A stretch of DNA of 64,000 nucleotides from NCBI GenBank assembly GCA_019009955.1, contig CM032228.1, positions 4,170,001 to 4,234,000 of the forward strand. Reading direction: 5' to 3'. The notes below the pieces were generated by a model, which had not been told where the DNA came from, ran no database searches, and worked only from the letters and a program-made list of their open reading frames with translations. Both the position numbers and the translations under genes were made by a program. Position 1 is the stretch's first letter. The number at the start of each line of letters is the position of its first letter. Shown here piece after piece: positions 46,106-56,836 of the stretch. Source of the DNA: Riptortus pedestris. Lineage: Eukaryota > Arthropoda > Insecta > Hemiptera > Alydidae.

Positions 46106-46254
46106 ATATATATATATATATATATATTCTACAGCTATGAACGGACCTCATTTTCGTCATCTACAAGGTAGGATCGATGGACATTCGGAGCAAAATATCG
46201 AAATTTCATGAGTACGAGCACAATAGCTGACTTCCCCTAAGGGAAATCTGCTAA

Positions 46255-46574
46255 AATGAGAGATTAGGTAAAAGAGGTAGGAGGGAAGGAGTGAGATAGA
46301 AGGAGTAGGGGGGGGGAGGGGGGTAATTGGTGCCTGTAAGAGACACAGTAATTAAATCCCTTCCATTCCAACGAGCTTCCTATTAGCCCGCCCATTCACT
46401 AGTTCTATCTACCTCTTTGCTCTACTCTATGACGTCATTGTTACCCTACCCCCAATCTGGCAGCTGTATCTTCAGAATTCCTATTTTTCCCCTGCTGATG
46501 CCCTCTTGGGCTTGATGTCCCAATGCAGATTAAGTCGAAATCACATTCGTTATAAAGCTTGGTTAAGTTAATTT
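46255..46574. other. Unassigned sequence
   Basis: Purine-rich start (about 46,260-46,325, including a long G run), then moderate-GC sequence with GACGTCA near 46,431. No repeat or ORF assigned. Confidence 0.4.
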
Positions 46575-46893
<319 letters not shown>

Positions 46894-47066
46894 AATCAAT
46901 GCAGGGGTTGCGTAAACTAAGCAGATTTCCCACGTGAAGTTTTACAATAGTGAAATCTGCTGATAACAACAGTATTAGTAAGGAATCTCTAAACCTATTC
47001 ACGAGGGACGAACAGTTACGGAAACAGCCGTCCTAGCTCTTGGTGGAAAGTCCCGAACATAGACGA
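46894..47066 (+). mobile_element. F2 5' fragment
   Basis: GCAGGGGTTGCGTAAACTAA, GCAGATTTCCCACGTGAAG, ATTCACGAGGGACGAACAG and GAAAGTCCCGAACATAG are the F2 5' half. It is joined head-on to the next F2 copy, which lies in the opposite orientation. Confidence 0.75.
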
Positions 47067-47067
47067 G

Positions 47068-47177
47068 TCCCTTAAGGAAAATCAGCTATTGAGGTCGTAC
47101 TCATGACACGAGTCTCGAAAAATTTCTTCAAATGTCCATCGATCCTACCCAGGAGATGAGGAAAATGAGGTCCGTTC

Positions 47178-47241
<64 letters not shown>

Positions 47242-47717
47242 CTATTAACGCTCTAGTGGTCGCAATTTTTGTTTGATCGTTACCAAACTCGGAATTTAAT
47301 CGTTTTATGTAAAAAGGATGATCAAGTTCGTTAATGGCTGAAATCGGACCAGTGGGAGATTTTAGAGGGGGGAATTTGAAAATTCAAAATATCTCCTTTA
47401 TTATGTGTTGGATCGAAAGATTGTATAGAACCAATCTTATTGCAAATTAAATTTACTATAAATATTGTTCTATACATTTATTCTTTATCTTGAATATTAA
47501 CCGAGATATTTGCATTTGTATACTGTGTGTGGTTGGCAGGAGTCGGCTGTTCGGTACTCTCCGAAGAGAGCTCTGGCGGCCGTTTTCGTAACTGTTCGTC
47601 CCTCGTGAATAAGTTTAGAGATCCCTTACTACTGCACTTGTTATTGGGCACATTTCTATATTGTAAAACTTCACGTGGGAAATCTGCTTAGTTTACGCAG
47701 CCCCTGCGTGACGGACT
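47068..47717 (-). mobile_element. F2 element, nearly complete, reverse
   Basis: Starts within the reversed 3' hairpin (CCCTTAAGGAAAATCAGC). TA tract is at 47,184-47,237. The core is followed by the 5' end GCAGCCCCTGCGTGACGGACT at 47,717. Complementary to the 5' fragment at 46,894-47,066 over its right end, giving a long inverted pair. Confidence 0.8.
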
Positions 47718-47721
47718 TATT

Positions 47722-48099
47722 TTCATTTTCGTCATCTCCTGGGTAGGATGGATGGACATTTGAAGAAAATGTTTGAAAATCGCTTTATGAGTACGACGTC
47801 AATAGCAGATTTCCCTTAAGGGCAAAAACAAAACAAGTCCATTAACGGCTGCAATCGAACCTGAAGGAGGGGGGGGGGGGTTAGAGGGGGAGAATTACCA
47901 CATCTTTAAATATTTACTAAAATTGTAAATACACATTTAATAAATTCTATTAAATCTGGGCGGCTAAGGGACGAATTGACTTTCCCGCCAAAAGCTAGTT
48001 CGGCCGTTTCATTAACTGCTCGGCTTTCGTGAAATTTCTCTATTGTAGAACTTCACGTGGGAAATCTGCTTAGTTTACGCAGCCCCTGCGTGACGTACT
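47722..48099. mobile_element. Scrambled F2 fragments (forward 3' then reverse 5')
   Basis: 47,722-47,822 is a forward 3' segment (TTTCGTCATCTCCTGGGTAG to CAGATTTCCCTTAAGGG). 47,835-48,099 is a reversed 5' half (GGCTGCAATCGAACCTGAAG, a G run, GCAGCCCCTGCGTGACGTACT). The terminus-to-terminus arrangement implies rearrangement or insertion of F2 beside F2. Confidence 0.7.
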
Positions 48100-48363
48100 T
48101 TTCTATGATGTATTAAGTTCATTCTTGTTGAAAATATAGGGCCTTGAAGAGGTTGGATTTGTAAGGTATCTAAAAATAAATATATTTATCTATATACATA
48201 GGAAATACAATTTTTTTTTATTTATTTAAAACAAATTAATTAATACAGGGAATTCAACTTTTTAGTCCCGTTTATGAATTGGCATTATTAGGCTATATTC
48301 ATAGTATATAATCAAATCTTGTCACAAACGTACAGATCCGCAGGTATTGTCCCATATATTTTT
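48100..48363. other. Unassigned sequence
   Basis: No recognised content; AT-rich. Confidence 0.4.
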
Positions 48364-49055
48364 TTAGCAGATTTCCCTTAAGGGAAATCAGCTATTGAGG
48401 TCGTACTCATGACGGAATTTTCGAAATTTTTCTTCAAATGTCCATCGATCCTACCTAGTAGATGACAAAAACGAGGTCCGTTCAAAACTGTATATATATA
48501 TATCCGGGCTTCAGCTTCGCTCGGGAATTCATTTGAGGCTGGATGGTGATGGTTTTTTTTTGGCAAGGCTTTACTTTGCACAATATTTTGACATTTACCC
48601 GTCCCAGTGTTTAGGGGCAACACCCGTCGTTCCTGTGGATTTGTTAATAATAAAATTAATGTTTTATGTAAGACTTCACTGTCCTCCATATTGCCATATT
48701 TTCCGTTTCCTATGCATTATGCATAGTCTTAAATTATTAAGGACAAAATATTAACATACATTTGAATTAATTTTTCCAGGTGAGGTACCTGGTAGTTCAT
48801 ATTGAAAAGAATTGTTGAGCAAATTTCTCTAAATAACAAAATAAACAACTTTTGTTGTGTGCATATTTGCCGAAACCCCAATAGGTAACGAAACATCACT
48901 ATTTTAATTTCAGGCCTTCCTTATAACCCCCACTCCTGCCCGTCCCTAGAAATTTTAGTACGGCTTATTATAAGGAAGGCGTTAGTGCTAATTCACATAC
49001 CGAGTTAATTCTTAAGGAAATCTGCTTAGTTTGTGCAGCCCCTGCGTGACGGACT
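48364..49055 (-). mobile_element. F2 element with nested truncated F1
   Basis: Reversed 3' end TTAGCAGATTTCCCTTAAGG at 48,364 runs to AAACTGTATATATATATA. F1 sequence (48,503-49,006) follows, and then AAGGAAATCTGCTTAGTTTG and the reversed 5' end GCAGCCCCTGCGTGACGGACT at 49,055. The F2 core between TA tract and 5' end is deleted. Confidence 0.75.
48503..49006 (-). mobile_element. F1 element, 3' part, in the F2 TA tract
   Basis: CCGGGCTTCAGCTTCGCTCG G is a duplicated-loop version of the F1 3' hairpin. GGCTGGATGGTGATGG, ACTTTGCACAATATTTTGAC and CCCCCACTCCTGCCCGTCCC follow in reverse order. The 5' half is missing. Confidence 0.78.
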
Positions 49056-49089
49056 TTTTCTTTCTGGTGTAGAATATATCTATCTGTTC

Positions 49090-49442
49090 AGCTCTCGGTG
49101 CTTGGCAGACCTATTTTTTTACAATTCATAAGCCGTTTCCGCTGGGAGCTTATTAAAATTAACTTAACGATTTCTCATTAATGTTTGTATTTACTCACGG
49201 TGGTGTTAAGGGCTTGCAGTATGCGGATTTCGCTATTGTAAAACTTCATGTGGGAAATCTGCTTAGTTTATGCAGCCTCTGCGAGACGGGCCTTCCGTCA
49301 TGTATTAGGTAAGATCGATGGACATTTGAAGAAAAAAATCGAAAATTCGTCATGAGTACGACCTCAATATCTGATTTTCCTTAAGGGATATCTGCTAATG
49401 AAAAAAGTCCGTCATGCAGGGGCCGCGTAAACTAAGCAGAAG
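49090..49442. mobile_element. Three further F2 fragments
   Basis: 49,090-49,290 is a reversed 5' half (TTGGCAGACC...GCAGCCTCTGCGAGACGGG). 49,291-49,399 is a forward 3' end (GGATATCTGCTAA). 49,406-49,442 is a forward 5' end (AGTCCGTCATGCAGGGG) cut off after AAGCAGA. Confidence 0.7.
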
Positions 49443-49514
49443 TTATTGCATACTAGTGTCATCCACATCTATTAATTAATTTAAATGTGTTAATTACAAT
49501 TTTATTTATACATA

Positions 49515-49718
49515 CTGCTCAAAAATGAATAGGGATATTGGTTATTTTTTCTTATCCTATTAATTTTAATTAAATCGATCTTAATTAAATTTCTTTTTTG
49601 TGGGGAAAAAGACAATAATTTCTAATAAATATTAATGATATTTATAATAATAAAAAAAAATATGCTAGGCCCCATACATACCACAAAACAGCCAATATCC
49701 CTATTCATTTTTGAACAG
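49515..49718. mobile_element. Short TIR element (MITE), 204 bp
   Basis: A 27-bp inverted repeat: CTGCTCAAAAATGAATAGGG at 49,515 continues to 49,541, and its complement is at 49,692-49,718 (ends GAACAG; one mismatch). The interior is AT-rich with no ORF. The terminal sequence resembles mariner/Tc1-type ends by eye; target duplication is not clear. Confidence 0.6.
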
Positions 49719-50280
49719 TTTAGTTTCTCATTCGCGCTCGTCTGTTGAGAATGCATAGCCTCAGAAGGAGCAAAATGCGTTGTTCGAGGTGACCACTGAC
49801 AGGACTTTGGAGTAGAAGAGAGATATCGGGATAAATAGCCTTCGTTTTGAGCAAATGTGAGTCTTATACTGTTCATGTACGAGTATAGTGCGCACAGAAT
49901 GTATACACTCCCTTTAAAGGGATACTGTAGAGGTGAAACAAAAAATTGTAATGAATCTGACATTGCATTACATAAACCCATCAAATTTGACTATATATTT
50001 TATATATTGAATATCGCCACCACAAAGCACATTAAGGTTATTATTTATGAATACTTAATCGTATAGTTTTTACCCTTAAATAAGAGTTTTATCCAATTTG
50101 GAGTCGTCACCATGTGCTCTCGTATTTTAGTAGATAACGTAGATGGATTTTTATAATAACATTCACAGCTCTTAAAGTCGATACACTAATTCATATTACG
50201 GATGAATTTCTATAATTTCCCGATAAATACACTTTTTGAGCATATTTTGCTCGGCGGGGGCAAAGGGCGGCATCGGCTCA
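49719..50280. other. Unassigned sequence upstream of the satellite promoter
   Basis: Contains the small palindrome CCCTTTAAAGGG (about 49,911-49,922) and a GC-rich patch GGCGGGGGCAAAGGGCGG (about 50,253). No gene recognised. Confidence 0.4.
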
Positions 50281-50283
50281 GCC

Positions 50284-50302
50284 TATAAAAGGGTGACGTC
50301 AC
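50284..50302 (+). promoter_or_regulatory. TATA box and CRE-like palindrome
   Basis: TATAAAAG at 50,284-50,291 is followed at once by GTGACGTCAC (50,293-50,302), a perfect CRE/ATF-type palindrome. A start site would be expected near 50,315, about 20 bp before the first satellite unit. Such a compact promoter suits an LTR or a transposon-derived transcript; no LTR boundaries were found. Confidence 0.45.
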
Positions 50303-50332
50303 AAAGTATTAAGACAAGTCATATCTGCATCC

Positions 50333-53040
50333 TCTCGACAGACCTTGGTCCAGGACACCTTGCTAATCCTTCAGCCTGCCTCAGCCAGACTACTTCTCGC
50401 CTCCACTATCTCTCACGACAGACCTTGGTCCAGGACACCTTGCTAATCCTTCAGCCTGCCTCAGCCAGACTACTTCTCGCCTCCACTATCTCTCACGGCA
50501 GACCTTGGTCCAGGACACCTTGCTAATCCTTCAGCCTGCCTCAGCCAGAACTACTTCTCGCCTCCACTATCTCTCACGACCAGACCATTAGGTCGGACCC
50601 AGGACACCTTGCTAATGTCCTTCAGCCTGCCTCTAGCACGAGGACTACTTTCTCCGCCTCCACTATCTCTCACGACAGACCCCTTGGTCCAGCGACACCA
50701 TTGCTAATCCTTCAAGCCTGCCTTCAGCCAGACACTACTTCTCGTCCTCCACTATCTCTCACGACAGACCTTGTGTCTAACATGGGAACACCTTGCTAAT
50801 ACATTTTGCCTTCAGCCTGCCCTCAGCCAGAACTACTTTACTCGCCTCCACTATCTCTCACGACAGACCTTGGTCCAGGACACCTTGCTAATCCTTCAGC
50901 CTCTGCCTCAGCACACTCGACACCTTCTCGTCCTCCACTATCTCTCACGACAGACCCTTGGTCCAGACTGACACCTTGCTTAATCCTTACAGCCTGCCTC
51001 CGCCAGACTACTTCTCTCCCTCCACTATCTCTGCACGACAGACCTTGGTACCAGGACACACTTGCTAATCCTCCACTCTCAGCCTGCCTCAGCATACTTC
51101 ACTTCTGCAGACTCCTCCCACTATCTCTCACGACAGACCTTGGTCCAGGACACCTTGCTAATCCTTCAGGCCCTGCCTCAGCCAGACTACTTCTCGCGCC
51201 TCCACTATCTCTCATTGCAGACCTTGGTCCATGACACCTATGCTTCAACAAGACCCCGCCCTTCATCCTACCTGCCTCAGCAGACTACTTTCTCGCCTCC
51301 ACTCTATCTCTCACGGACAGACCTTGGTCCAGGACAACTTGCTAATCCTCAAGCCTGCAGACCTTCTCCTCGCGACCACAGACTACTACTCGCTCCACAT
51401 CTATCACTTCTCACGACAGACCTTGGTCCAGGACACCTTTGCTACAATCCTTCAGCCTGCCTTCAGCCAAGCCTCACTATCTCTCACCAGACTTGGTCCA
51501 CACCGTGTAATCCTTCAGCTGCCAGCCAACTTCACGCCTCCACTATCTCTCGATGGCAGACCTTTGGGTCGCAGGACACCTTGCTAACCTCACCTCACCT
51601 GCCCTCAGCCAGACTTACTTCTCGCCTTCCACCATCGCTCCACTATTCGACAGACACTTGGTCCCAGGACCACCTTGCTAAATCCTTCAGCTGCACTCAG
51701 CCAGACTACTTCTCGCCTTCCCACTAATCTCTCAGCCTGGGCAGGAACCCTTGGATATTCAGGCACACTTTCGCCTTGCTAATCCTTCAGCCTGCCTCAG
51801 CCAGACTACTTCTCAGCCCTCCACTATCTCTCGACGACAGACCTTGGTCCATATAGACACCTTGTCTAATCCTTCAGCCTGCCTGCAGTCCAGACTACTT
51901 CTCGCCTCCACTATCTCTCACGACAGTACCTTGGTCCAGGACACCTTGCTAGAAGCCTTCATCCTGCCTCAGCCAGACGACTTCTCGCCTCCACTATCTC
52001 TCACGACAGACCTTGGTCAGGACACCTTGCATAATCCTTCAGTCCTGCCTCAGCCAGACTACTTCTCATGCCTCCACTATCTCTCACGACAGACCTGTGG
52101 TCCAGGACAACCTATGCTAATCCTCTCAGACTGCCTCAGCCAGCCTACTCTCTCCGCCTCCACTATCTCTCACGACAGGGACACTTGGTCCAGGACAAAC
52201 CTCGGCTAATCTTCAGCCTGCCTCAGCCTGACTACTTTCGCCTGTACTATCTCTCACGACGAGACCCTGGATCCAGGACACTTAGCGTTAAATCCTTTCA
52301 GCCTGCCTCATCCAGACCTACTTTCTCGCCTCCCACTATCTCTCACGACAGACCTTGGGTCGCAGGACACCCTCGCTAATCCATTCACCTGCCTCACCAG
52401 ACTAACTCTTCGCCTGCCACTAATCTATCACGTGACAGACCTTGGTCCATGACACCTTGCTAATCTCTCAGCAGAAAGACAGCGCTACTTCTCAGGCATT
52501 CCATATTCTCTCTGGACAGGTTACCTCTCCAGGACTCCTTGCTAATCCTTCAGCCTGCCACCAGCCAGACAACTTCTCGCCTCCACATATCTCTCACGAC
52601 AGACCTTGGTCCTAGGACCACCTTGCTAAACCATCAAGCCTGCCTCAGACCAGCACTACTTCTCGGGCCTCCACTGATCTCACACGACATGACCCTTGGT
52701 CCAGGACACCCGCTAATCCTTCCATCCAGTGCCGTCAGCCAGACTACTTCTCGCCTGTACTGATCTCTGCCAACGACAGACCTTCTGTCCAGGACACCTC
52801 CGCTAATCCTTCAGCCTGCCTCAGCCAGACTACTTCTCGCCTGTAATATCTCTCCACGAGCAGACCTTGGTCCAGGACACCTTGACTAATCCTTCAGCCT
52901 GCCGTCAGCACAGACTTACTTCTACGACGCCTCCACTATCACTCTCACGCGACAGACCTTGGTCCAGGACACCGATTGCTAATCCTTCAGCCTAGCCTCA
53001 GTCCAGACTACTTCTCTCGCCTGCACTCTCTCTCACGGCA
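50333..53040. repeat. 80-bp satellite array, indel-rich after the first units
   Basis: The unit is GACCTTGGTCCAGGACACCT, TGCTAATCCTTCAGCCTGCC, TCAGCCAGACTACTTCTCGC, CTCCACTATCTCTCACGACA (80 bp). GACCTTGG recurs at 50,341, 50,421 and 50,501 with exact spacing. From about 50,550 most units carry several one- to three-base insertions or deletions at random positions. Open frames here are translations of the repeat. Roughly 33 units. GC content is well above the rest of the window. Confidence 0.92.
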
Positions 53041-54200
53041 GAGTCTGGATAGAGAACCTTATTAAAAACAGCTAAGTGCCTTTAATTGATAATATAGTTT
53101 TAAGTAGACATAAATACCCCCCTCTATAACATATAATTAAAGGAGCCCCCACCTCTTCATTTTTAGATTAATATTTCTTAAGTGGTGGAATATTCTAATT
53201 ATAAATAGATGCGACAATTTATCATACATACGTATAAATTTTGAGTAGAGTGGATTGCAAATTGGTGATACGAAACCCTTCCATAAATTCATGGTTCAGT
53301 TGAGCATTTGGTTATGCAGTAGGGACATTAATCGATACTCTTGGCAGTATTCTTACTCAACTGTGCCGCAGCCAGATCGCAACAAAATCCATAAGAGATA
53401 AAGTGAAGAAGAAATGAAAAGTTATGTCGTTTGAACCGAAATTGTTTTATTTCATTGGAGAATATTTTCAATCTGAAGCAATTATCACAATTTATGTAGA
53501 CAACCAATTTGCTACGGGTAATATATTCAAGTTGGTCGATAGGACAAACTGCTGCGCACACTTCCTGGCGGGCATTATTCACTGGCTCCTACCACCAGAT
53601 ATCAATCTCCCACAAAACTTATACAAACTTCATAGCTTACTCATTCATAATATCAGTAAACATTATATATTATATTCCTCAAATAAGTTAAATGACTGAG
53701 TTTCATTCAAATAAATTTTACTGAGTTACAATGAAAAATTTGAAACCAGGCCTGACCACTGTGCGAGAATTTTCGAGGGGCTCGATAACTTTATATTAAT
53801 TTCAAAGCCGCATCCGACCACATTTCCTGAGCAAAAATTATCTAGCACAAACGTATAACGAACTAATATGCGTTGAGACAAATAAATTGCGGTCTAAAAT
53901 CTTATAATACTTCTTGGGTTATAACAGTAATAGGCTTAATCAGCAACGAAGTCTTCCCACCAATCATTCTTTATATCACGACTAGACCCGAAGTATAGTT
54001 GATCTCATTTCGTCCGTAATAATTAATAACACAAGATTGCCTTTCATAATCATGTTAGGATTATCGAAACATTTCTTCAAGATCAATTTCCAAACGATTT
54101 CATTGGCCACTGGAGTTGATGCAATACATCATAGTAGGTTTATCCATCGGGGGAATATAATCTTGTACAAAATGAGTATACACGGTATATAAAATATATA
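53041..54200. other. Unassigned sequence
   Basis: Overlapping frames at 53,424-53,699 (91 and 60 codons) and on the minus strand show no domain or codon bias that I can support. CTGGAT AGAGAACC marks the exit from the satellite. Confidence 0.4.
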
Positions 54201-54274
54201 TATATTATTATGACAAATAAGTAATACTATAGTACTTCATAAATATAAAATATGTATAATACTCTGATCTGTTA

Positions 54275-55445
54275 CATATTGATCGTTTTTTTTCGCGCGT
54301 ATTATGGTATCACGATAACTTTGTGAGATATCTGTTTCACTAATATGATCATAGACAGAAAATCCTATAACTAGTCTAGAAGAGTCTCACAATTTTATTC
54401 TTTTGGTCATACAAAAGACTTGAAAACCGCGAACTAAACCAACACTCTCGACTATAGTGAATTAATACATAAACAGTATTTCCTTATAATAAGCCATACT
54501 AATTGGCAGTTTTCATAGGGACGCGGATGTCAGATGCAGATGGAGGGTTATAACGAGTACTGCGCGAGCTATAAAATTCAAAAGTACCGATATTCTCGAT
54601 TTATACCGTTTCCGTATTGCCCTTAATGGTCAGACAAAATATGACACCATATAACAAAAGTTGCTAATGTTACTATTTAGAGTAACTTTTGTTATATGCA
54701 CTTTTGCCGTACACGGAAGTATAAATGAGTTATACGCTAAAAACTATAGCAGGAGTCCACAATTTTATTTGGCACAAAAGACTCAACCGAACTAAACCAA
54801 ACTCGCTATGTGAATTAATACTAACGATTTCCTTATAATAAGCCATACTAACATTTCTAGGGATGGGCAGGAGTGGGGGTTATAAGGAAGGCCTGAAATT
54901 AAAAATAGCGATATTTCGTTTCCTATTGCTTTTTCAGCAAATATGCACATAACAAAAGTTGTTTATTTTATTATTTAGAGTAACTTTTGTTATATGCACT
55001 TTTGCGGTACACGGAAGTATAAATGAGTTATACGCTAAAAACTATAGCGGGAGTCCACAATTTTATTTGGCACTAAAGACTCAACCGAATTAAATAAAAC
55101 ACTCAGTATGTGTATTAGCACTAACGCCTTCCTTATAATAAGCCATACTAACATTTTTAGGGACAGGCAGGAGTGGGGGTTATAAGAAGGGCCTGAAATT
55201 AATAATAATGATTTCCTATTGGGGTTTCGGCAAATATGCACATAACAAAAGTTGTTTATTTTGTTATTTAGAGAAATTTGCTCAACACTTCTTTTCCATA
55301 TGAACTACCAAGTACCTCACCTGAAAAAATTAACAATGAGACGGGTAAATGCCAAAATATTGTGCAAAGTAAAGCCTTGCCAATAATATACCATCACCAT
55401 TCAGCCTCAAATGAATTCCCGAGCGAAGCCGGGTATCTGAGCTAG
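54275..55445 (+). mobile_element. F1 element; first 400 bp indel-riddled, rest clean
   Basis: 54,275-54,655 is recognisable F1 (TTTTTTTCGCG, CACGATAACTTT, GACGC.GATGTCAG) but with many small insertions. From 54,656 (ACAAAAGTTGCTAATGTTAC) the sub-repeats match other F1 copies closely. 3' hairpin CCCGAGCGAAGCCGGG and GTATCTGAGCTAG end at 55,445. Confidence 0.8.
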
Positions 55446-55518
55446 TATATATCTCTATATATATTCTAGTTGTTTGCAGGCTGTGCCATACGCCTGAGGG
55501 AGTTATTAATTCACTGTG

Positions 55519-55710
55519 AGAACAAACTGTCTGGCTACCAGCGGTTGGAAGAAAAAATTTTTATATTTTTCGTTGTTCTAGCAAATTTTCGCCATGGAAA
55601 TGGCCTGTCACCATCTTCGTCAGGCAAATAATTTAATTTAATTTGAATAGCTAACTTCAATCAATATGATTTAGCATTTTATTTTAATATGGTTTTCCAA
55701 CGTCTCAAGA
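55519..55710 (-). repeat. Penelope-like terminal repeat, solo, indel-rich
   Basis: CCAGCGGTTGGAAGAA, GCAAATTTTCG, CCATCTTCGTCAGGCA, TTTGAATAGCTAACTTCAAT, ATATGGTTTTCCAACGTCTC follow the order of the reversed Penelope 3' end at 18,737-18,928. They include the TATGGCTTTCCACGT segment that the 18.7-kb copy lacks. No RT is adjacent. Confidence 0.65.
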
Positions 55711-56074
55711 GACCTGAGTGAAGCACCCGTCACACGGCGCGTTTACATCGTATACTCGTTTCTCCACTTGCTTAAGTCTCTTATAACCTTCTATCTATGC
55801 ACCAAATACTTTTATTACCGAGATGCATCCATCTCTGCTGCACCCTTAAAACTCTTGTCGTCTCCATCGAATCCTTAATTTGAGTGACAGAACAAATACT
55901 GGCGTGTCTGGACCTTATAAGGTCGTGATTGGTGAAATTGCATTTGCGGCTCAGCTTTTGCATTTATCTTTATTTTTCTTTGTTCCCTGGTTGTTTCAGA
56001 TCAGCCACTTGTTGGCTGCACTACTTTGTCGACCCCAGTCTTTTTTACAGTTTGTCACACATAAAATTTAAACA

Positions 56075-56080
<6 letters not shown>
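55711..56080. other. Unassigned sequence
   Basis: Small overlapping frames on both strands without recognisable domains. Confidence 0.35.
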
Positions 56081-56131
<51 letters not shown>

Positions 56132-56176
56132 CCTTAGTTGCAAAAAGTGGACGTTAATAAATAATAATATAAATAT
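56081..56176 (+). repeat. (TA)n tract and SINE 3' tail
   Basis: TA tract 56,081-56,128, then TTAGCCTTAGTTGCAAAAAG and TGGACGTTAATAAATAATAA, the main SINE tail without its head. Confidence 0.7.
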
Positions 56177-56756
56177 TATTATGCAATTTTTTTCCATTAT
56201 TTTGAAAATTAATTTACTTATTTACATTTGTAAATATTTGCGTTTAAACCCCCACTCCTACTCATGCCATATTAACAATGAGCTGATATATCATGATCCA
56301 CTTCATTCGAAAATGAAATCCAAATATTGTTCACATTGAACACTTACTGAGTCAGATAGATGCCATTTGTTCTTTCGACATTTAATATTTTCACTTCTGC
56401 CCCTCAATGTGGCGCTCCGGAAAAGAGGATACACAAGATTGTTGACAGATATAGATTTACTAGTGCTTGTTATTACACGCCAATTTTCTTAGAAACCTGC
56501 TTAGTTTGCTCAGCATCTCTATGGCGGGCGTTTTCAAAACCTAAGAAAGATTTAATTAAATTTAACATAAAATATTCATATTTTCAGAAGTTAATAAATA
56601 TGTTCCTGAATGTCAGGCTACCCCTTAATTGTACGAAAATGATTACGCTTTTTTTTATATTTGTTGGGCAAAGTAAAACATTCTCACATTTCAGCAGCAT
56701 GAATACTGATGTCATCCTGAGCCCAGTCAGATTTTCCACAGCGTTACGAAACATCC

Positions 56757-56757
<1 letters not shown>
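56177..56757. other. Unassigned sequence before poly(C)
   Basis: A frame at 56,360-56,839 (159 codons) ends in polyproline only because of the C run. The upstream part (LSTFNIFTSAPQCGAPEKRI) has no domain I recognise. Confidence 0.35.

Positions 56758-56836
<79 letters not shown>
56758..56836. repeat. Poly(C), 79 nt uninterrupted
   Basis: Seventy-nine consecutive C residues between CATCCA and TAGC. Homopolymers of this length and base are rare in animal genomes. The true length may be misread. Confidence 0.95.

Larger units (their letters stand above)
34150..46254 (+). mobile_element. F2 element (long-core subtype) expanded to about 12 kb by nested insertions
   Basis: F2 pieces in correct order are 34,150-34,258, 36,213-36,379, 36,626-36,963 and about 46,130-46,254. 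Ordered landmarks: GAAAAACAATTACTAAAATA; CAGAATAATTTTTATCTCAA; GTAGTCCAAGAATTTAAG; TTAAGCTTCGAATAATGTGG; GACCGCTAGAGCGGTAACAG; TGAACGGACCTCATTTTCG; terminus CCCTAAGGGAAATCTGCTAA. The inserts are a Crypton-like element, a SINE and six F1 copies. The original element would be only about 0.75 kb here (5' end missing). Confidence 0.75.

Noticed and set aside
50236..52763. Series of Ser/Leu/Pro-rich frames (for example 221 aa at 51,062-51,727)
   Set aside because: All are pieces of the 80-bp satellite, with frames changing at each small indel.
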